Below, one piece after another: positions 12,830 through 22,540 of a stretch of DNA of 64,000 bases. Every line of letters begins with the position of its first letter. Position 1 is the stretch's first letter. A program made the position numbers and the translations under genes. The DNA lies in assembly GCF_008041935.1 (NCBI RefSeq), contig NZ_VKAC01000009.1, positions 161,109-225,108 on the forward strand, read 5' to 3'. Source of the stretch: Quadrisphaera setariae. GTDB lineage: Bacteria; Actinomycetota; Actinomycetes; Actinomycetales; Quadrisphaeraceae. The notes under the pieces are model-generated. The model was not told the origin of the DNA. It made no database searches and saw nothing but the letters and a program-made list of their open reading frames with translations.

Positions 12830-14358
12830 GCACCAGCTCAGACCTCATCGCCTACGACGACGCCGTCGCGCGCTTCGACCCCGTGGTGGGCCTCGAGGTG
12901 CACGTCGAGCTGAACACCGCCACGAAGATGTTCAGCGGCGCGCCCACCGAGTTCGGCGCGGAGCCGAACACCCAGGTCGACCCCACCTCGCTGGGCCTTC
13001 CCGGCTCGATGCCGGTGCTCAACGCCAAGGCCGTGGAGTCCGCCGTCCGGATCGGGCTGGCGCTGAACTGCTCCATCGCGGCGGAGTGCCGGTTCGCGCG
13101 GAAGAACTACTTCTACCCGGACATGCCCAAGAACTTCCAGACCAGCCAGTACGACGAGCCGATCGCGTTCGACGGCTGGCTGGACGTGGAGGTCCCCGCC
13201 TCCGAGGACGGCTCGCTGCCGGCGTTCACGCACCGGGTGGAGGTCGAGCGGGCGCACATGGAGGAGGACACGGGCAAGTCCTCGCACGTCGGCGGCGCCA
13301 CCGGGCGCATCCACGGCGCCGAGTACTCGCTGGTGGACTACAACCGCGCGGGCATCCCGCTCATCGAGATCGTCACGCGCCCCATCACGGGCGCCGGTGA
13401 CCGCGTCGGGGAGGTGGCGCGCGCCTACGTGGCCACCCTGCGCGACCTGCTCCGGGGCCTGGACGTCTCGGACGTGAAGATGGAGCAGGGCTCGATGCGC
13501 TGCGACGTCAACCTCTCCCTGCGCGACGCCCCGGACGCCGAGCTCGGCACCCGCACCGAGACCAAGAACGTCAACTCCCTGCGCTCGGTGGAGCGCGCGG
13601 TGCGCTACGAGGTGTCGCGCCAGGCCGCGGTGCTGCTGTCCGGCGGCTCGGTGGTGCAGGAGACCCGTCACTGGCACGAGGACACCGGCCTGACCACGTC
13701 GGGCCGCGTGAAGTCCGACGCCGAGGACTACCGCTACTTCCCCGAGCCCGACCTGGTGCCGGTCGCCCCGGACCCGGCCTGGGTGGAGGAGCTGCGCGCG
13801 GCGCTGCCGGAGCCCCCGGCCGCCCGTCGCCGCCGCCTCCAGGGGGAGTGGGGGCTGACCGACCTCGACATGCGCGACCTGCTCAACGCCGGCGCGCTCG
13901 ACCTCGTCGAGGCCACCGTCGCCCACGGCGCGCCCGCCGCGGCCGCCCGCAAGTGGTGGACCGGTGAGCTCAGCCGCGCGGCGAACACCCGCGGGACCTC
14001 CCTGGAGGACCTCCCGGTCACCCCGGCGCAGGTGGCCCAGCTCCAGGCGCTGGTGGACGGCGGCGGGCTCAACGACAAGCTGGCCCGGCAGGTGCTCGAG
14101 CACGTGCTGGACGGCGAGGGCGACCCGCAGCAGGTGGTGGACGCCCGCGGCCTCGCGGTGGTCTCGGACGACGGCGCGCTGCTCGCCGCCGTCGACGAGG
14201 CGCTCGCCGCCAACCCCGACGTCGCGGGCAAGATCCGCGACGGCAAGGTGCAGGCGGCGGGTGCCATCGTCGGCGCCGTCATGAAGGCCACGCGCGGGTC
14301 GGCGGACGCCGCCCGCGTGCGCGAGCTCGTCCTGGAGCGGGTCGCCGCAGACGCCTGA
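12826..14358 (+). CDS. gatB: Glu-tRNA(Gln) amidotransferase subunit B
   Basis: 510-residue GatB, the kinase/transamidase subunit that activates mischarged Glu-tRNA(Gln) and binds the tRNA. Family features include [10 protein letters not shown] (about 19), FCGAPTEFG-type [33 protein letters not shown] and the [17 protein letters not shown] segment. A YqeY-like tail domain runs from about residue 345 to the end. The ATG overlaps the gatA stop; the longer open frame upstream is antisense-like and was discarded. A short G/C hairpin follows the stop but looks weak as a terminator. Confidence 0.97.
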
Positions 14359-14397
14359 GGGGTCAAGGCCCCCTACCGGGAGACCGACAACACTCCC

Positions 14398-16104
14398 GTG
14401 AGCACTGCACGGACGAGCGACGGCGAGGTGCGCCGGGCCTCCTGGCTCGACGCCCTCGCCGTCGGCGCCGCCGCGGCGCTGGTCCTGTGGCTGGTCCGCG
14501 TGCAGCCGGCCCTGCCGTCCGTGCCGGGCCGGCTCTGGCTGCTCGCGCTCGTCGCAGCCGCCGTCGTCGCGGGGTGCACGGCGGTCGCGGCGGCGGTCCT
14601 CGCCCTGGCGGGCGCACGACTCGTGGCGGGTGGGTTCCTGGTGGCCCTCGCGGTGTCGTCGTCCGTCGTCGGCGCCGTCGTCATCACCGCTGGCCCTGGC
14701 GGTCGGTACCTCGACGGTGTGAGCGGGACGCTCGTGGGCGTCGTGGTGGTCGTGGGCTGCCTGCGCGAGCTCGTCGCCCGCCGGGAGCGCTCCGCCCTCG
14801 TCGCCGACCTCGAGCGCCAGGTCCGCACCGACGGCCTCACGGGTCTGCCCAACCGGCACGACCTGCTGGAGTCGGTGCAGCGGGAGCACGGGCAGCCGGG
14901 CCGCGGCAGCACCGTGGCGGTGGAGCTCGGCATCGACTCCTTCTACGAGTACAACGTCCAGCTCGGCGCGGCCCGCGGCGACGAGGCGCTGCGCGTGGTG
15001 GCCCAGGCGCTGCGCGAGGCCGTCCCCGCCGGGTGGACCGTCCACCGCCTCGGCGGTGACCAGTTCGTGCTCCGCGGCCCCGGCGACTCAGCGGCCGGCG
15101 CGGCGTGTGCGCAGGCGGCCCTGGACGCCGTCGTCACCGCTGCGGTTCCTGGCGCCGTCCCGCTCAGCGCCAGCGCAGGGGTGGCCGAGGCGCGCCCCGG
15201 CGCCTCCGACCCGACCGCGGTCCTCGCCGACGCGTCCGCGGCGCTGCGCGCCACCAAGAAGACCCACGACGGCGGCATCGCCGTCCACGACGCGGCCATG
15301 GCGGCGAGCTCGCAGCGCCAGCAGCTGGTGACCGCCGCACTGCGCAGCGCCCTGGCCCACGACGGCGTGGTGGCGCACCTGCAGCCGGTGGTGGACATCG
15401 CCACCGGGTGCACCGCCGGTGTGGAGCTGCTCGCCCGCTGGCACGACCCCGACCTCGGGCACGTGCAGCCCGACGAGTTCGTTGCGCTGGCGGAGTCCAC
15501 CGGCCTGGTCCACCAGCTCGGGACGTCGGTCCTGCAGCGCGGTCTGGACGCCTTCGTGGCGGCCGGCTGCGTCGAGCGACGGCTGCGGGTCGCGGTCAAC
15601 GCCTCGGTGCACGAGCTGCGCCGGCCCGACTACACCGACCAGCTGCGCGCCACCGCCGCCAGCCGGGGCGTGCCGCTGGAGCTCATCACCGTGGAGGTCA
15701 CCGAGTCGCTCTTCGTGGCTCGGGACGACCCCGGCTTCCGCACGCTGCTGGAGCTCGACGCCGCCGGTGTGGCGCTGGCCATCGACGACTTCGGCACCGG
15801 CTTCTCCTCCCTGGGCTACCTCGAGAGGCTGCCCGTCACCTACGTCAAGGTCGACAGGTCGCTCGTCGTCGCGGCCTCGTGCAGCGAGCGCTCGCGGGCC
15901 CTGCTCGCCGCCGTCGCGTCCGTGAGCCGCGCGATGGACCTCCACGTCATCGCCGAGGGCATCGAGGACCAGGCGCAGGCGCAGATGGTCAGCGAGCTCG
16001 GCATCGCCCTGGGGCAGGGGTGGCTGTGGTCCAGGGCGCTGCCCCCCGAGGAGCTCGCGGCGCACCTCGAGGCCTCCGCTCGACGGCTGGCGGCCGCCTC
16101 GTGA
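14398..16104 (+). CDS. Membrane GGDEF-EAL protein: intact phosphodiesterase, degenerate cyclase
   Basis: 568-residue c-di-GMP protein. About four or five N-terminal helices (residues 20-120) precede a GGDEF domain (RTDGLTGLPNRHDL) in which the signature is GGDQF: the catalytic Glu is Gln222, so cyclase activity is unlikely. The EAL domain looks complete: ELLARW, VNAS, VEVTES, IDDFGTGFSS, VKVDRS, IAEGIE and GQGWLWS supply the metal and catalytic residues. The expected role is c-di-GMP hydrolysis, perhaps with GTP sensed at the dead GGDEF site. Its stop overlaps the GTG of the next gene, whose defects are the reverse. The GTG start at 14398 has no clear ribosome site. Confidence 0.88.
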   Translation: MSTARTSDGEVRRASWLDALAVGAAAALVLWLVRVQPALPSVPGRLWLLALVAAAVVAGCTAVAAAVLALAGARLVAGGFLVALAVSSSVVGAVVITAGPGGRYLDGVSGTLVGVVVVVGCLRELVARRERSALVADLERQVRTDGLTGLPNRHDLLESVQREHGQPGRGSTVAVELGIDSFYEYNVQLGAARGDEALRVVAQALREAVPAGWTVHRLGGDQFVLRGPGDSAAGAACAQAALDAVVTAAVPGAVPLSASAGVAEARPGASDPTAVLADASAALRATKKTHDGGIAVHDAAMAASSQRQQLVTAALRSALAHDGVVAHLQPVVDIATGCTAGVELLARWHDPDLGHVQPDEFVALAESTGLVHQLGTSVLQRGLDAFVAAGCVERRLRVAVNASVHELRRPDYTDQLRATAASRGVPLELITVEVTESLFVARDDPGFRTLLELDAAGVALAIDDFGTGFSSLGYLERLPVTYVKVDRSLVVAASCSERSRALLAAVASVSRAMDLHVIAEGIEDQAQAQMVSELGIALGQGWLWSRALPPEELAAHLEASARRLAAAS

Positions 16105-18386
16105 CGCCCTGGTGGGTCTCGGTGCGCGTCGCCGTCGTCGTGAGCGCCGCCTCGCTGGTGGTGGTCGCGGCCCTGGGGGTGACCGGGACCGGCCGCGCGG
16201 ACGTCGTGGGCATCGCGCTCACCGGCCTGTGGGCCTCCCTGGCCGCCGTCGCCGTGCTGCTGGCGCCGCGCAGCGCCGGCCTCTCGCGGCGCTGGCGCAC
16301 GTGCGGCCTCTGGCTGGCGCTGCCGTACGGGGTCGGCCAGCTGGTCCTCGCCGTGGAGAAGGCATCCGTCTCCGGAGTGCTGGCGTTCCCCGCCGCCGGT
16401 GACCTCATCTCCTTCCTCGCCGCCCCGGGCTGGTTCGCGGTGCTGCTGCTGGTGCCTCGGCCCGCCGGGCCGGCGGGCCGCCTGCCGCGGGTGCTCGCCG
16501 ACGTCGGTGTCGTGGCGGTCGCGGTGGGCCTGCTCTTCTGGCGGATCGCCTTCACCGACGTGCACGCGGACACCGCCACGGTGGCCGCCTCGGTGGCCGT
16601 CCAGCTGCTGGAGCTGGTCATCCTGGCCCTCGTCGTCCAGCTCGTCGTGGTGACCCGGGACCGGGGTGCGGCCCTGCTCGCGCTGGCCGTCGCGATGATC
16701 GTCACCGGTGACCTGGCGTACTCGGCGGCCGTCCTGCAGGACGTGACCCTGCCGACCTGGCTGCAGGGCGCGCTGCTCTCGTCGGCCTGGCCGCTCGTGG
16801 CGGCGGCGCTGTTCGCGGTCCGGCGGCCGCGCCCGCGGCCGGAGGTCAGCACGGAGGCCGCAGCCTCCGTGGCCACCGTCGCCGCGCTGGCGCTGTGCGG
16901 CGGTGCCGCGGTGCTCGAGGTGGTGCTGAGGGGGCGCGGCGTCGACGCCACCAGCGCGGTGCTCCTCGTGCTGCTCCTGCTCGCCTGCACCGCGCGGGAG
17001 CTCGTCCTCCAGAGGCAGCGGGTCCGGCAGGTGGCCGCCCTCAGCGCCGCCGCGGACCTCGACCCCCTCACGGGTCTGTTCAACCGGCGGGCGCTCGCCG
17101 CCGCGCTGGCGGACCTGGCCTCGTCGAGCGGCCCCATCGGCGTCGTCGTCGTCGACCTCGACGGCTTCAAGCGCGTCAACGACGTGCTCGGCCACGCCAC
17201 CGGAGACCAGCTCGTCGTGGCCGTCGCGCGCGCTCTGCGCCGGGCCAGTCCCGGCGCCGTCACCGCGCGCCTGGGAGGGGACGAGTTCGCGCTGGTCCTG
17301 CCCGCCGCGGAGCCGGTGGTGCTCGCCGCCGCGGACCGCCTCGCCGACCTCGTGCGCGACTGCGCGCAGGAGGTGCCGGGCGTGGCCGGGGTGAGGGTCT
17401 CTGCGAGCGTGGGCGTGGTCATGGGCGAGCGCGCCGACCTGCGCGAGACCGTCGACGCCCTCGCCGTCGTCTCGCGGGCCTCGGCCGCGATGCAGGAGGC
17501 CAAGCGCCGCGGTCGCGACCGGGTGGTGCGGCACGACGAGGTGGCGGGACGGGCTGCGCGCGAGCGCGAGGTGGTCGGGCTGCTGGGGCCCGCGCTGGCC
17601 ACCGGCCGCGGGCTCGTGGCGCGCGAGCAGCCCGCGCTCGACATCGCCTCGGGGAGGGTGGTCGGCCACCGGGTGCTCCTGGGTCTCGCCCCTGACGTCC
17701 CGCCCCACGAGGTGCTCGACGTGGCCCGTCGCCGCAGCTGGGACGCGCCCCTGGCGCGGAGGTCGCTGCAGCGGGCCGTCGACGTGCTCGCTGCGACCCC
17801 GGGTGGGAGCGCCTGGCTGCACCTCGAGGCCCACCAGCTGCACGACGACGCGTGGCCGACCCGGATCGAGGCCGCGCTGCGGGAGGCGGCCGCGCCGTGC
17901 CGGGACCTCGTCGTGGAGGTCGCGGGCCGGATCGCGGAGGACGACGCCCGCGCGGTCCGCGCCCTGGACAGGCTCTCGGCGGTGGGCGTGCGCGTGGCCG
18001 TGGCGGCCCCGCACGCCGGTGGCGGCACCTCCCTGCCGCAGCTGCCGTCGCTGCCCGTCGACGTGTTCGTCCTGCCCCCGGCCACCGTCGCCGCCGCGCA
18101 GGCGCCGAGCGGCCTGGTGGTGGCGCGGGCGCTGGTGGACGCCGCCCACGGGCTCGGGCTGCAGGTCCTCGCCGACGGCGTCGACGAGCCGGCCCAGCTG
18201 GACCGCCTCGCCGCCCTGGGCGTGGACCTCGCCCGCGGCGCCCTGTGGCCGGCCGTCGACGCGACCGCCGGCCCGGGCCAGTGGGAGCCGGACCAGCGGG
18301 AGTCAGGCCAGCGGGAGGCGGAGGAGCCTGTCGTCGCCGGCAGCGGGGCGCCCGCGCGAGGTGTTGTCGGTCAGCACCCACAGTGA
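16101..18386 (+). CDS. Membrane GGDEF-EAL protein: intact cyclase, degenerate phosphodiesterase
   Basis: 761-residue partner of the preceding gene, joined by a 4-bp GTGA overlap. Residues 1-300 contain about nine membrane helices. The GGDEF domain (DLDPLTGLFNRRAL ... RLGGDEFALVL, Glu395) looks active; no RxxD inhibitory site precedes it. The EAL-type domain (about 500-725) has lost its residues: GHRVLLG replaces the ELL motif, APHAGGG replaces DDFGTG, FVLPP replaces the lysine motif and LADGVD replaces AEG. It is therefore expected to synthesise c-di-GMP and perhaps bind it at the dead EAL domain. The 3' end overlaps the convergent gene by 84 bp. Confidence 0.87.
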   Translation: MTPWWVSVRVAVVVSAASLVVVAALGVTGTGRADVVGIALTGLWASLAAVAVLLAPRSAGLSRRWRTCGLWLALPYGVGQLVLAVEKASVSGVLAFPAAGDLISFLAAPGWFAVLLLVPRPAGPAGRLPRVLADVGVVAVAVGLLFWRIAFTDVHADTATVAASVAVQLLELVILALVVQLVVVTRDRGAALLALAVAMIVTGDLAYSAAVLQDVTLPTWLQGALLSSAWPLVAAALFAVRRPRPRPEVSTEAAASVATVAALALCGGAAVLEVVLRGRGVDATSAVLLVLLLLACTARELVLQRQRVRQVAALSAAADLDPLTGLFNRRALAAALADLASSSGPIGVVVVDLDGFKRVNDVLGHATGDQLVVAVARALRRASPGAVTARLGGDEFALVLPAAEPVVLAAADRLADLVRDCAQEVPGVAGVRVSASVGVVMGERADLRETVDALAVVSRASAAMQEAKRRGRDRVVRHDEVAGRAAREREVVGLLGPALATGRGLVAREQPALDIASGRVVGHRVLLGLAPDVPPHEVLDVARRRSWDAPLARRSLQRAVDVLAATPGGSAWLHLEAHQLHDDAWPTRIEAALREAAAPCRDLVVEVAGRIAEDDARAVRALDRLSAVGVRVAVAAPHAGGGTSLPQLPSLPVDVFVLPPATVAAAQAPSGLVVARALVDAAHGLGLQVLADGVDEPAQLDRLAALGVDLARGALWPAVDATAGPGQWEPDQRESGQREAEEPVVAGSGAPARGVVGQHPQ

Positions 18387-19583
18387 GCCGTCCGGGCCGG
18401 CGACGACGTCGCGCACCCGGCCGTGCGCACCGTCGACCACCCGCTCCGGCTCACCGAGGCGCCCGTCGTCCAGCGGGACGCGCCACAGCTCCTGTCCGCG
18501 CAGGGCCGCCACGTAGACCGCGTCGCCCGTGACGAGCAGCCCGCTCGGGGAGGCGTCGGCGGTGCGCCACGTGACCAGGGGAGCGGTGAAGGCGGGGTCG
18601 GTGACGTCCTCGGGCCCGCCCGACGGGCCGGCCACCGCGCCCTCCACGAGCGGCCAGCCGTAGTTGCGGCCCGGCTCGAGGAGGTTGAGCTCGTCCTGGG
18701 CGTTCTGCCCGAACTCCGCCGCGAACATGCGGCCCGCCGCGTCCCACCCGATGCCCTGGGGGTTGCGGTGCCCCCAGGTCCACACCGGCGAGCCCTCCAC
18801 CGGGTTGCCCGGCGCCGGCTGCCCGTCGGGGGTGAGGCGCAGGACCTTGCCGGTGAGGGCGGTGCGGTCCTGGGCGGTGGAGGGCGCGCTGGCGTCGCCC
18901 GTGGTCACGTAGAGCATGCCGTCGGGGCCGAACGCCAGCCGGCCGCCGTGGTGCACGGCGGCCGAGGCGATGCCCGTGAGCACCGGTTCCGGGGCGGACA
19001 GCGATCCCGGCGCCGACGGGTCCGCGCTGCCTGGGGTGTACCGCATCCTCACCACGCGGTCGTCGGTGGCCGTGGTCGTGTACGCGTACACGTAGCCGTC
19101 CTCGGCGAAGGCGGGGGAGAGGGCCAGACCGAGCAGGCCGCCCTCCCCGCGGGGCTCCACGTCCGGCACCGACCCACCCGGTCCCGGGGCCGGCACCTGC
19201 TGCGCCTGCCAGCCCGTGCCGGACTGCGAGACCCGCACCACGCGCGCGGCGTCCCGCTCGCTGACCAGAGCGCTGCCGTCGGGCATCACGACCGTGCTCC
19301 AGGGCACGTCGAGCCCGGTGACGACGTCCTGCGCGGCCTGCGGCGTCCCGCGCAGCGCGAGCCCCGCGGCCAGCGCCGCGGGCGGACCGCCCACCCCGGA
19401 GGAGGGCGCCGACGCCGAGCCCGAGGACGACGAGGACGACGACGGCGCGGGGAGCTGCTCGGTGGAGACCGGCGCCGGCGCCGCGGCGTCCTGGCCGGAG
19501 CAGGCGGAGGTCGCCAGCGCGGCGGCGAGCAGGACGGCGGGCGCGGCGCGCCCCGCGCGTCCGGCGGGTGATCGTCGGCCCAT
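18303..19583 (-). CDS. PQQ-dependent sugar dehydrogenase-like lipoprotein (glucose/sorbosone dehydrogenase family)
   Basis: 426-residue secreted lipoprotein. An Arg-rich start, hydrophobic AAPAVLLAAALA core and lipobox LATSAC (Cys about residue 28) give export and lipidation. A Ser-rich linker of about 35 residues follows. The beta-propeller body shows family motifs: GLDVPWSTVVMPDG, GEGGLLGLALSPAF, HHGGRLAFGPDGMLYVTTGD, GHRNPQGIGWD, AEFGQNAQDELN and NYGWP. The family oxidises aldose sugars with PQQ, but many actinobacterial members have unknown substrates. It is convergent with the GGDEF gene (84-bp overlap) and divergent from the hydroxyacid dehydrogenase. Confidence 0.88.
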   Translation of the reverse strand: MGRRSPAGRAGRAAPAVLLAAALATSACSGQDAAAPAPVSTEQLPAPSSSSSSSGSASAPSSGVGGPPAALAAGLALRGTPQAAQDVVTGLDVPWSTVVMPDGSALVSERDAARVVRVSQSGTGWQAQQVPAPGPGGSVPDVEPRGEGGLLGLALSPAFAEDGYVYAYTTTATDDRVVRMRYTPGSADPSAPGSLSAPEPVLTGIASAAVHHGGRLAFGPDGMLYVTTGDASAPSTAQDRTALTGKVLRLTPDGQPAPGNPVEGSPVWTWGHRNPQGIGWDAAGRMFAAEFGQNAQDELNLLEPGRNYGWPLVEGAVAGPSGGPEDVTDPAFTAPLVTWRTADASPSGLLVTGDAVYVAALRGQELWRVPLDDGRLGEPERVVDGAHGRVRDVVAGPDGSLWVLTDNTSRGRPAAGDDRLLRLPLA

Positions 19584-19629
19584 CCCCCAGGGTCACCCGG
19601 TGCAGGTCGCCGGGCCAGTCGGGGCCTGA

Positions 19630-19643
19630 CAGGGTGGGTGCCC
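19630..19643 (+). promoter_or_regulatory. Leaderless-type -10 for the hydroxyacid dehydrogenase gene
   Basis: CAGGGT at 19630-19635 ends 8 nt before GTG at 19644; this favours that start over the in-frame GTG at 19638. Confidence 0.4.
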
Positions 19644-20600
19644 GTGACCGACCAGACGACCGACGCGCTGCTCATCACCCTGCCCGACACCGACTGGCAG
19701 GAGGCCCTCGCGCCGCACCTGCCCGCCGGCGTGCGCAGCCTCGTGTGGGACGTCGACTCCGACCCGCGCGAGGCCCTCGGTGACGACGCCGACCACGTCG
19801 CCTACGTGGTGCTGCCGTACATGCACCCGGCCGGCGCGCTGGAGACCGTGGCCTCGCTGCCCGCCCTGCGGCTGGTGCAGACGACGTCGGCGGGCTACGA
19901 CAACCTGCTCGACCGCCTGCCCGACGGGGTGCGCCTGGCGAACGGCGCGGGCATCCACGACGCCTCCACCTCCGAGCTGGCCCTGGCCCTGGCGCTGGCC
20001 AAGCTGCGCGGCCTCGACGACGCCGTGCGCGACGCCGAGCAGGGGGCCTGGCGCCCGGTGCAGCGCCGGGCCCTGGCCGACCGCCGCGTGCTCGTGCTCG
20101 GCACCGGCGGCATCGGTGGTGCCATCGCCGACAGGCTGGAGCCCTTCGAGGTCGACCTCGTCCGGGTGGCCTCCACGGCCCGCAGCGACGAGCGGGGCCG
20201 GGTGCACGGCGTCGACGAGCTGCCCGAGCTGCTGCCCACCACCGAGGTCGTCTTCATCGGGCTGCCGCTCACCGACGCGACGCGCGGCATGGTCGACGCC
20301 GCCTTCCTCGCTGCCCTCCCCGACGACGCGCTCGTGGTCAACGTGGGACGCGGGCCCATCGTCGACACCGAGGCGCTGCTGGCCGAGCTGCGCGCCGAGC
20401 GGCTGCACGCCGCCCTCGACGTCACCGACCCCGAGCCGCTGCCCGCCGACCACCCGCTGTGGGGGGCGCCGAACGTGCTCATCGCCCCGCACGTGGGCGG
20501 CAACACCACGGCCATGCGGCCCCGGGCCCTGAAGCTGCTCCGCACCCAGGTCGAGCGGCTGGTGGCGGGGCAGGACCCGCTCAACGTGGTGATCGGCTGA
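19644..20600 (+). CDS. D-2-hydroxyacid dehydrogenase (NAD(P))
   Basis: 318-residue member of the D-isomer-specific 2-hydroxyacid dehydrogenase family, which interconverts 2-oxo acids and D-2-hydroxy acids. The nucleotide-binding glycine motif is [12 protein letters not shown] near 149-160. Catalytic residues are the Arg in [11 protein letters not shown], the Glu in [11 protein letters not shown] and the His in APHVGG. Length matches the family. It stands alone between a divergent lipoprotein gene and ilvD. The substrate cannot be read from sequence; glyoxylate/hydroxypyruvate reductase or phosphoglycerate dehydrogenase-like roles are possible. Confidence 0.88.
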   Translation: MTDQTTDALLITLPDTDWQEALAPHLPAGVRSLVWDVDSDPREALGDDADHVAYVVLPYMHPAGALETVASLPALRLVQTTSAGYDNLLDRLPDGVRLANGAGIHDASTSELALALALAKLRGLDDAVRDAEQGAWRPVQRRALADRRVLVLGTGGIGGAIADRLEPFEVDLVRVASTARSDERGRVHGVDELPELLPTTEVVFIGLPLTDATRGMVDAAFLAALPDDALVVNVGRGPIVDTEALLAELRAERLHAALDVTDPEPLPADHPLWGAPNVLIAPHVGGNTTAMRPRALKLLRTQVERLVAGQDPLNVVIG

Positions 20601-20663
20601 CGTCCGCGGGCGGGGCCGTCCGGACGGCCCTCGGGGCCGGTGGGGGCGCTCCCTACGGGACCG

Positions 20664-20676
20664 TAGGATCGCGGGC
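20664..20676 (+). promoter_or_regulatory. Leaderless-type -10 for ilvD
   Basis: TAGGAT at 20664-20669 ends 7 nt before the ATG at 20677. Confidence 0.5.
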
Positions 20677-22371
20677 ATGACCCAGGCCGACATGAAGCCC
20701 CGCTCCCGCCAGGTCACCGACGGGCTCGAGGCCACCGCCAGCCGCGGCATGCTCCGTGCCGTCGGCCTCGGCGACGACGACTTCGCCAAGCCGCAGATCG
20801 GCGTGGCCTCGTCGTGGAACGAGATCACCCCCTGCAACCTCTCCCTGGACCGGCTCGCCAAGTCCGTCAAGGACGGCGTGCACGCCGCCCAGGGCTACCC
20901 GCTGGAGTTCGGCACCATCTCCGTCTCCGACGGCATCTCCATGGGCCACGAGGGGATGCACTTCTCCCTGGTGAGCCGCGAGGTCATCGCCGACTCCGTG
21001 GAGACCGTCATGCAGGCCGAGCGCCTCGACGGCTCGGTGCTGCTGGCCGGCTGCGACAAGTCGCTGCCGGGCATGCTCATGGCGGCCGCCCGCCTCGACC
21101 TGGCCAGCGTGTTCCTCTACGCCGGGTCGATCCTGCCGGGCTTCGCCAAGCTCTCGGACGGCACCGAGAAGCAGGTCACGATCATCGACGCGTTCGAGGC
21201 CGTGGGCGCCTGCTCGCGCGGACTGATGAGCCGCGAGGACGTCACCGCCATCGAGAAGGCGATCTGCCCGGGCGAGGGCGCCTGCGGCGGCATGTACACC
21301 GCCAACACCATGGCGAGCGCGGCAGAGGCCCTGGGCATGAGCCTGCCCGGCTCGGCGGCCCCGCCGGCCACCGACCGCCGCCGCGACGGCTTCGCCCGCC
21401 GCTCCGGCCAGGCCGTGGTGGAGATGCTCGCCAAGGGCATCACCGCCCGCGACATCATGACCAAGGAGGCGTTCGAGAACGCCATCTCGGTGGTCATGGC
21501 CTTCGGCGGCTCCACGAACGCCGTGCTGCACCTGCTGGCGATCGCGCACGAGGCCGAGGTGGACCTCACCCTCGCCGACTTCGACAGGGTCGGCTCCCGC
21601 GTGCCGCACCTGGCCGACGTCAAGCCCTTCGGACAGCACGTCATGACCGACGTCGACAGGATCGGCGGCGTCCCGGTGGTGATGCGCGCCCTGCTCGACG
21701 CGGGCCTGCTCCACGGCGACGTCATGACCGTCACCGGCAAGACGATGGCCGAGAACCTCGCCGACATCGCCCCGCCGGACCCGGACGGCAAGGTGCTGCG
21801 GGCGCTCGAGAACCCCATCCACCCCACGGGCGGCATCACGATCCTCCACGGGTCGCTCGCCCCCGGCGGTGCCGTGGTGAAGTCGGCGGGCTTCGAGTCC
21901 GACGTCTTCGAGGGCACCGCCCGCGTCTTCGACCGCGAGCGCGCCGCGATGGACGCCCTGGAGGACGGGACCATCACCGCCGGTGACGTCGTCGTCATCC
22001 GCTACGAGGGCCCCAAGGGCGGCCCGGGCATGCGCGAGATGCTCGCCATCACCGGCGCCATCAAGGGTGCGGGCCTCGGCAAGGACGTGCTGCTCCTCAC
22101 CGACGGCCGCTTCTCCGGCGGCACCACCGGCCTGTGCGTGGGCCACGTCGCGCCGGAGGCCGTGGACGGCGGTCCGGTCGCGTTCGTGCGCGACGGCGAC
22201 CGCATCCGCCTCGACGTCAAGAACAAGACCCTCGACGTCCTGGTCGACGAGGCCGAGCTGGCCTCCCGCCGCGAGGGCTGGGCGCCGCTGCCCCCGGTCT
22301 ACACCCGTGGCGTGCTCGCGAAGTACACCAAGCTCGTGGGGTCGGCCAGCGGCGGCGCCGTCCTCGCCTGA
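20677..22371 (+). CDS. ilvD: Dihydroxy-acid dehydratase IlvD
   Basis: 564-residue Fe-S dehydratase, the step before the final transamination in valine and isoleucine synthesis (and precursor of leucine and pantothenate). Cluster cysteines fall in [10 protein letters not shown] and [24 protein letters not shown] near residue 48 holds the third. Other markers are [11 protein letters not shown] and [17 protein letters not shown]. Length matches the IlvD family. The start is set by the TAGGAT hexamer 7 nt upstream. It is separated from ilvBNC by a 25-bp palindrome and a leader-attenuator region, so it is regulated apart from that operon. Confidence 0.97.
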   Translation: MTQADMKPRSRQVTDGLEATASRGMLRAVGLGDDDFAKPQIGVASSWNEITPCNLSLDRLAKSVKDGVHAAQGYPLEFGTISVSDGISMGHEGMHFSLVSREVIADSVETVMQAERLDGSVLLAGCDKSLPGMLMAAARLDLASVFLYAGSILPGFAKLSDGTEKQVTIIDAFEAVGACSRGLMSREDVTAIEKAICPGEGACGGMYTANTMASAAEALGMSLPGSAAPPATDRRRDGFARRSGQAVVEMLAKGITARDIMTKEAFENAISVVMAFGGSTNAVLHLLAIAHEAEVDLTLADFDRVGSRVPHLADVKPFGQHVMTDVDRIGGVPVVMRALLDAGLLHGDVMTVTGKTMAENLADIAPPDPDGKVLRALENPIHPTGGITILHGSLAPGGAVVKSAGFESDVFEGTARVFDRERAAMDALEDGTITAGDVVVIRYEGPKGGPGMREMLAITGAIKGAGLGKDVLLLTDGRFSGGTTGLCVGHVAPEAVDGGPVAFVRDGDRIRLDVKNKTLDVLVDEAELASRREGWAPLPPVYTRGVLAKYTKLVGSASGGAVLA

Positions 22372-22384
22372 CCGCCCTCGTGGC

Positions 22385-22439
22385 TCAGCCACCGGGACGG
22401 TCCGTCTCAAGGAATGAGACGGACCGTCCCGGTGGCTGA
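22385..22439. repeat. 25-bp perfect palindrome between ilvD and ilvB
   Basis: The left arm (22385-22409, starting TCAGCCACCGGG) is the exact reverse complement of the right arm (22415-22439, ending CGGTGGCTGA), with a 5-nt AGGAA loop. No mismatches. It can act as a bidirectional terminator for ilvD, yet its right end overlaps the probable ilvB -35 (CTGACA, 22436-22441). Its centre TCTC-N7-GAGA resembles the palindrome before leuC. Confidence 0.9.
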
Positions 22440-22471
22440 CAGGGCGCGCTCGAGGGGTCTACTCTCGCGGC
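22436..22471 (+). promoter_or_regulatory. Promoter of the ilvB leader/ilvBNC operon
   Basis: CTGACA (-35, 22436-22441), 18-bp spacer, TACTCT (-10, 22460-22465), then 6 nt to the leader ATG at 22472. The leader transcript would begin at or next to that ATG. Confidence 0.6.
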
Positions 22472-22513
22472 ATGGGCACCCTCGTCGTCGTACTCGCGCA
22501 GCGCGCGAGCTGA
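22472..22513 (+). CDS. ilvB leader peptide (attenuator)
   Basis: 13-codon ORF encoding MGTLVVVLAQRAS with a TGA stop. Five of the first eight residues are Leu or Val (LVVVL), the end products of the pathway controlled downstream. It lies immediately after a -10 hexamer and 27 nt before an intrinsic-terminator hairpin, the classic layout of ribosome-mediated attenuation. A 7-bp hairpin (CTCGCGC 22493-22499 with GCGCGAG 22503-22509) overlaps its 3' end. The absence of Ile codons is notable. Confidence 0.75.
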   Translation: MGTLVVVLAQRAS

Positions 22514-22540
22514 CGCCGTCGTCGACGTCCTGCCGCGCGC

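Noticed and set aside
14359..14397. Terminator between gatB and the GGDEF-EAL gene
   Set aside because: Only a short GGGG/CCCC pairing is visible with no tail; too weak to call.
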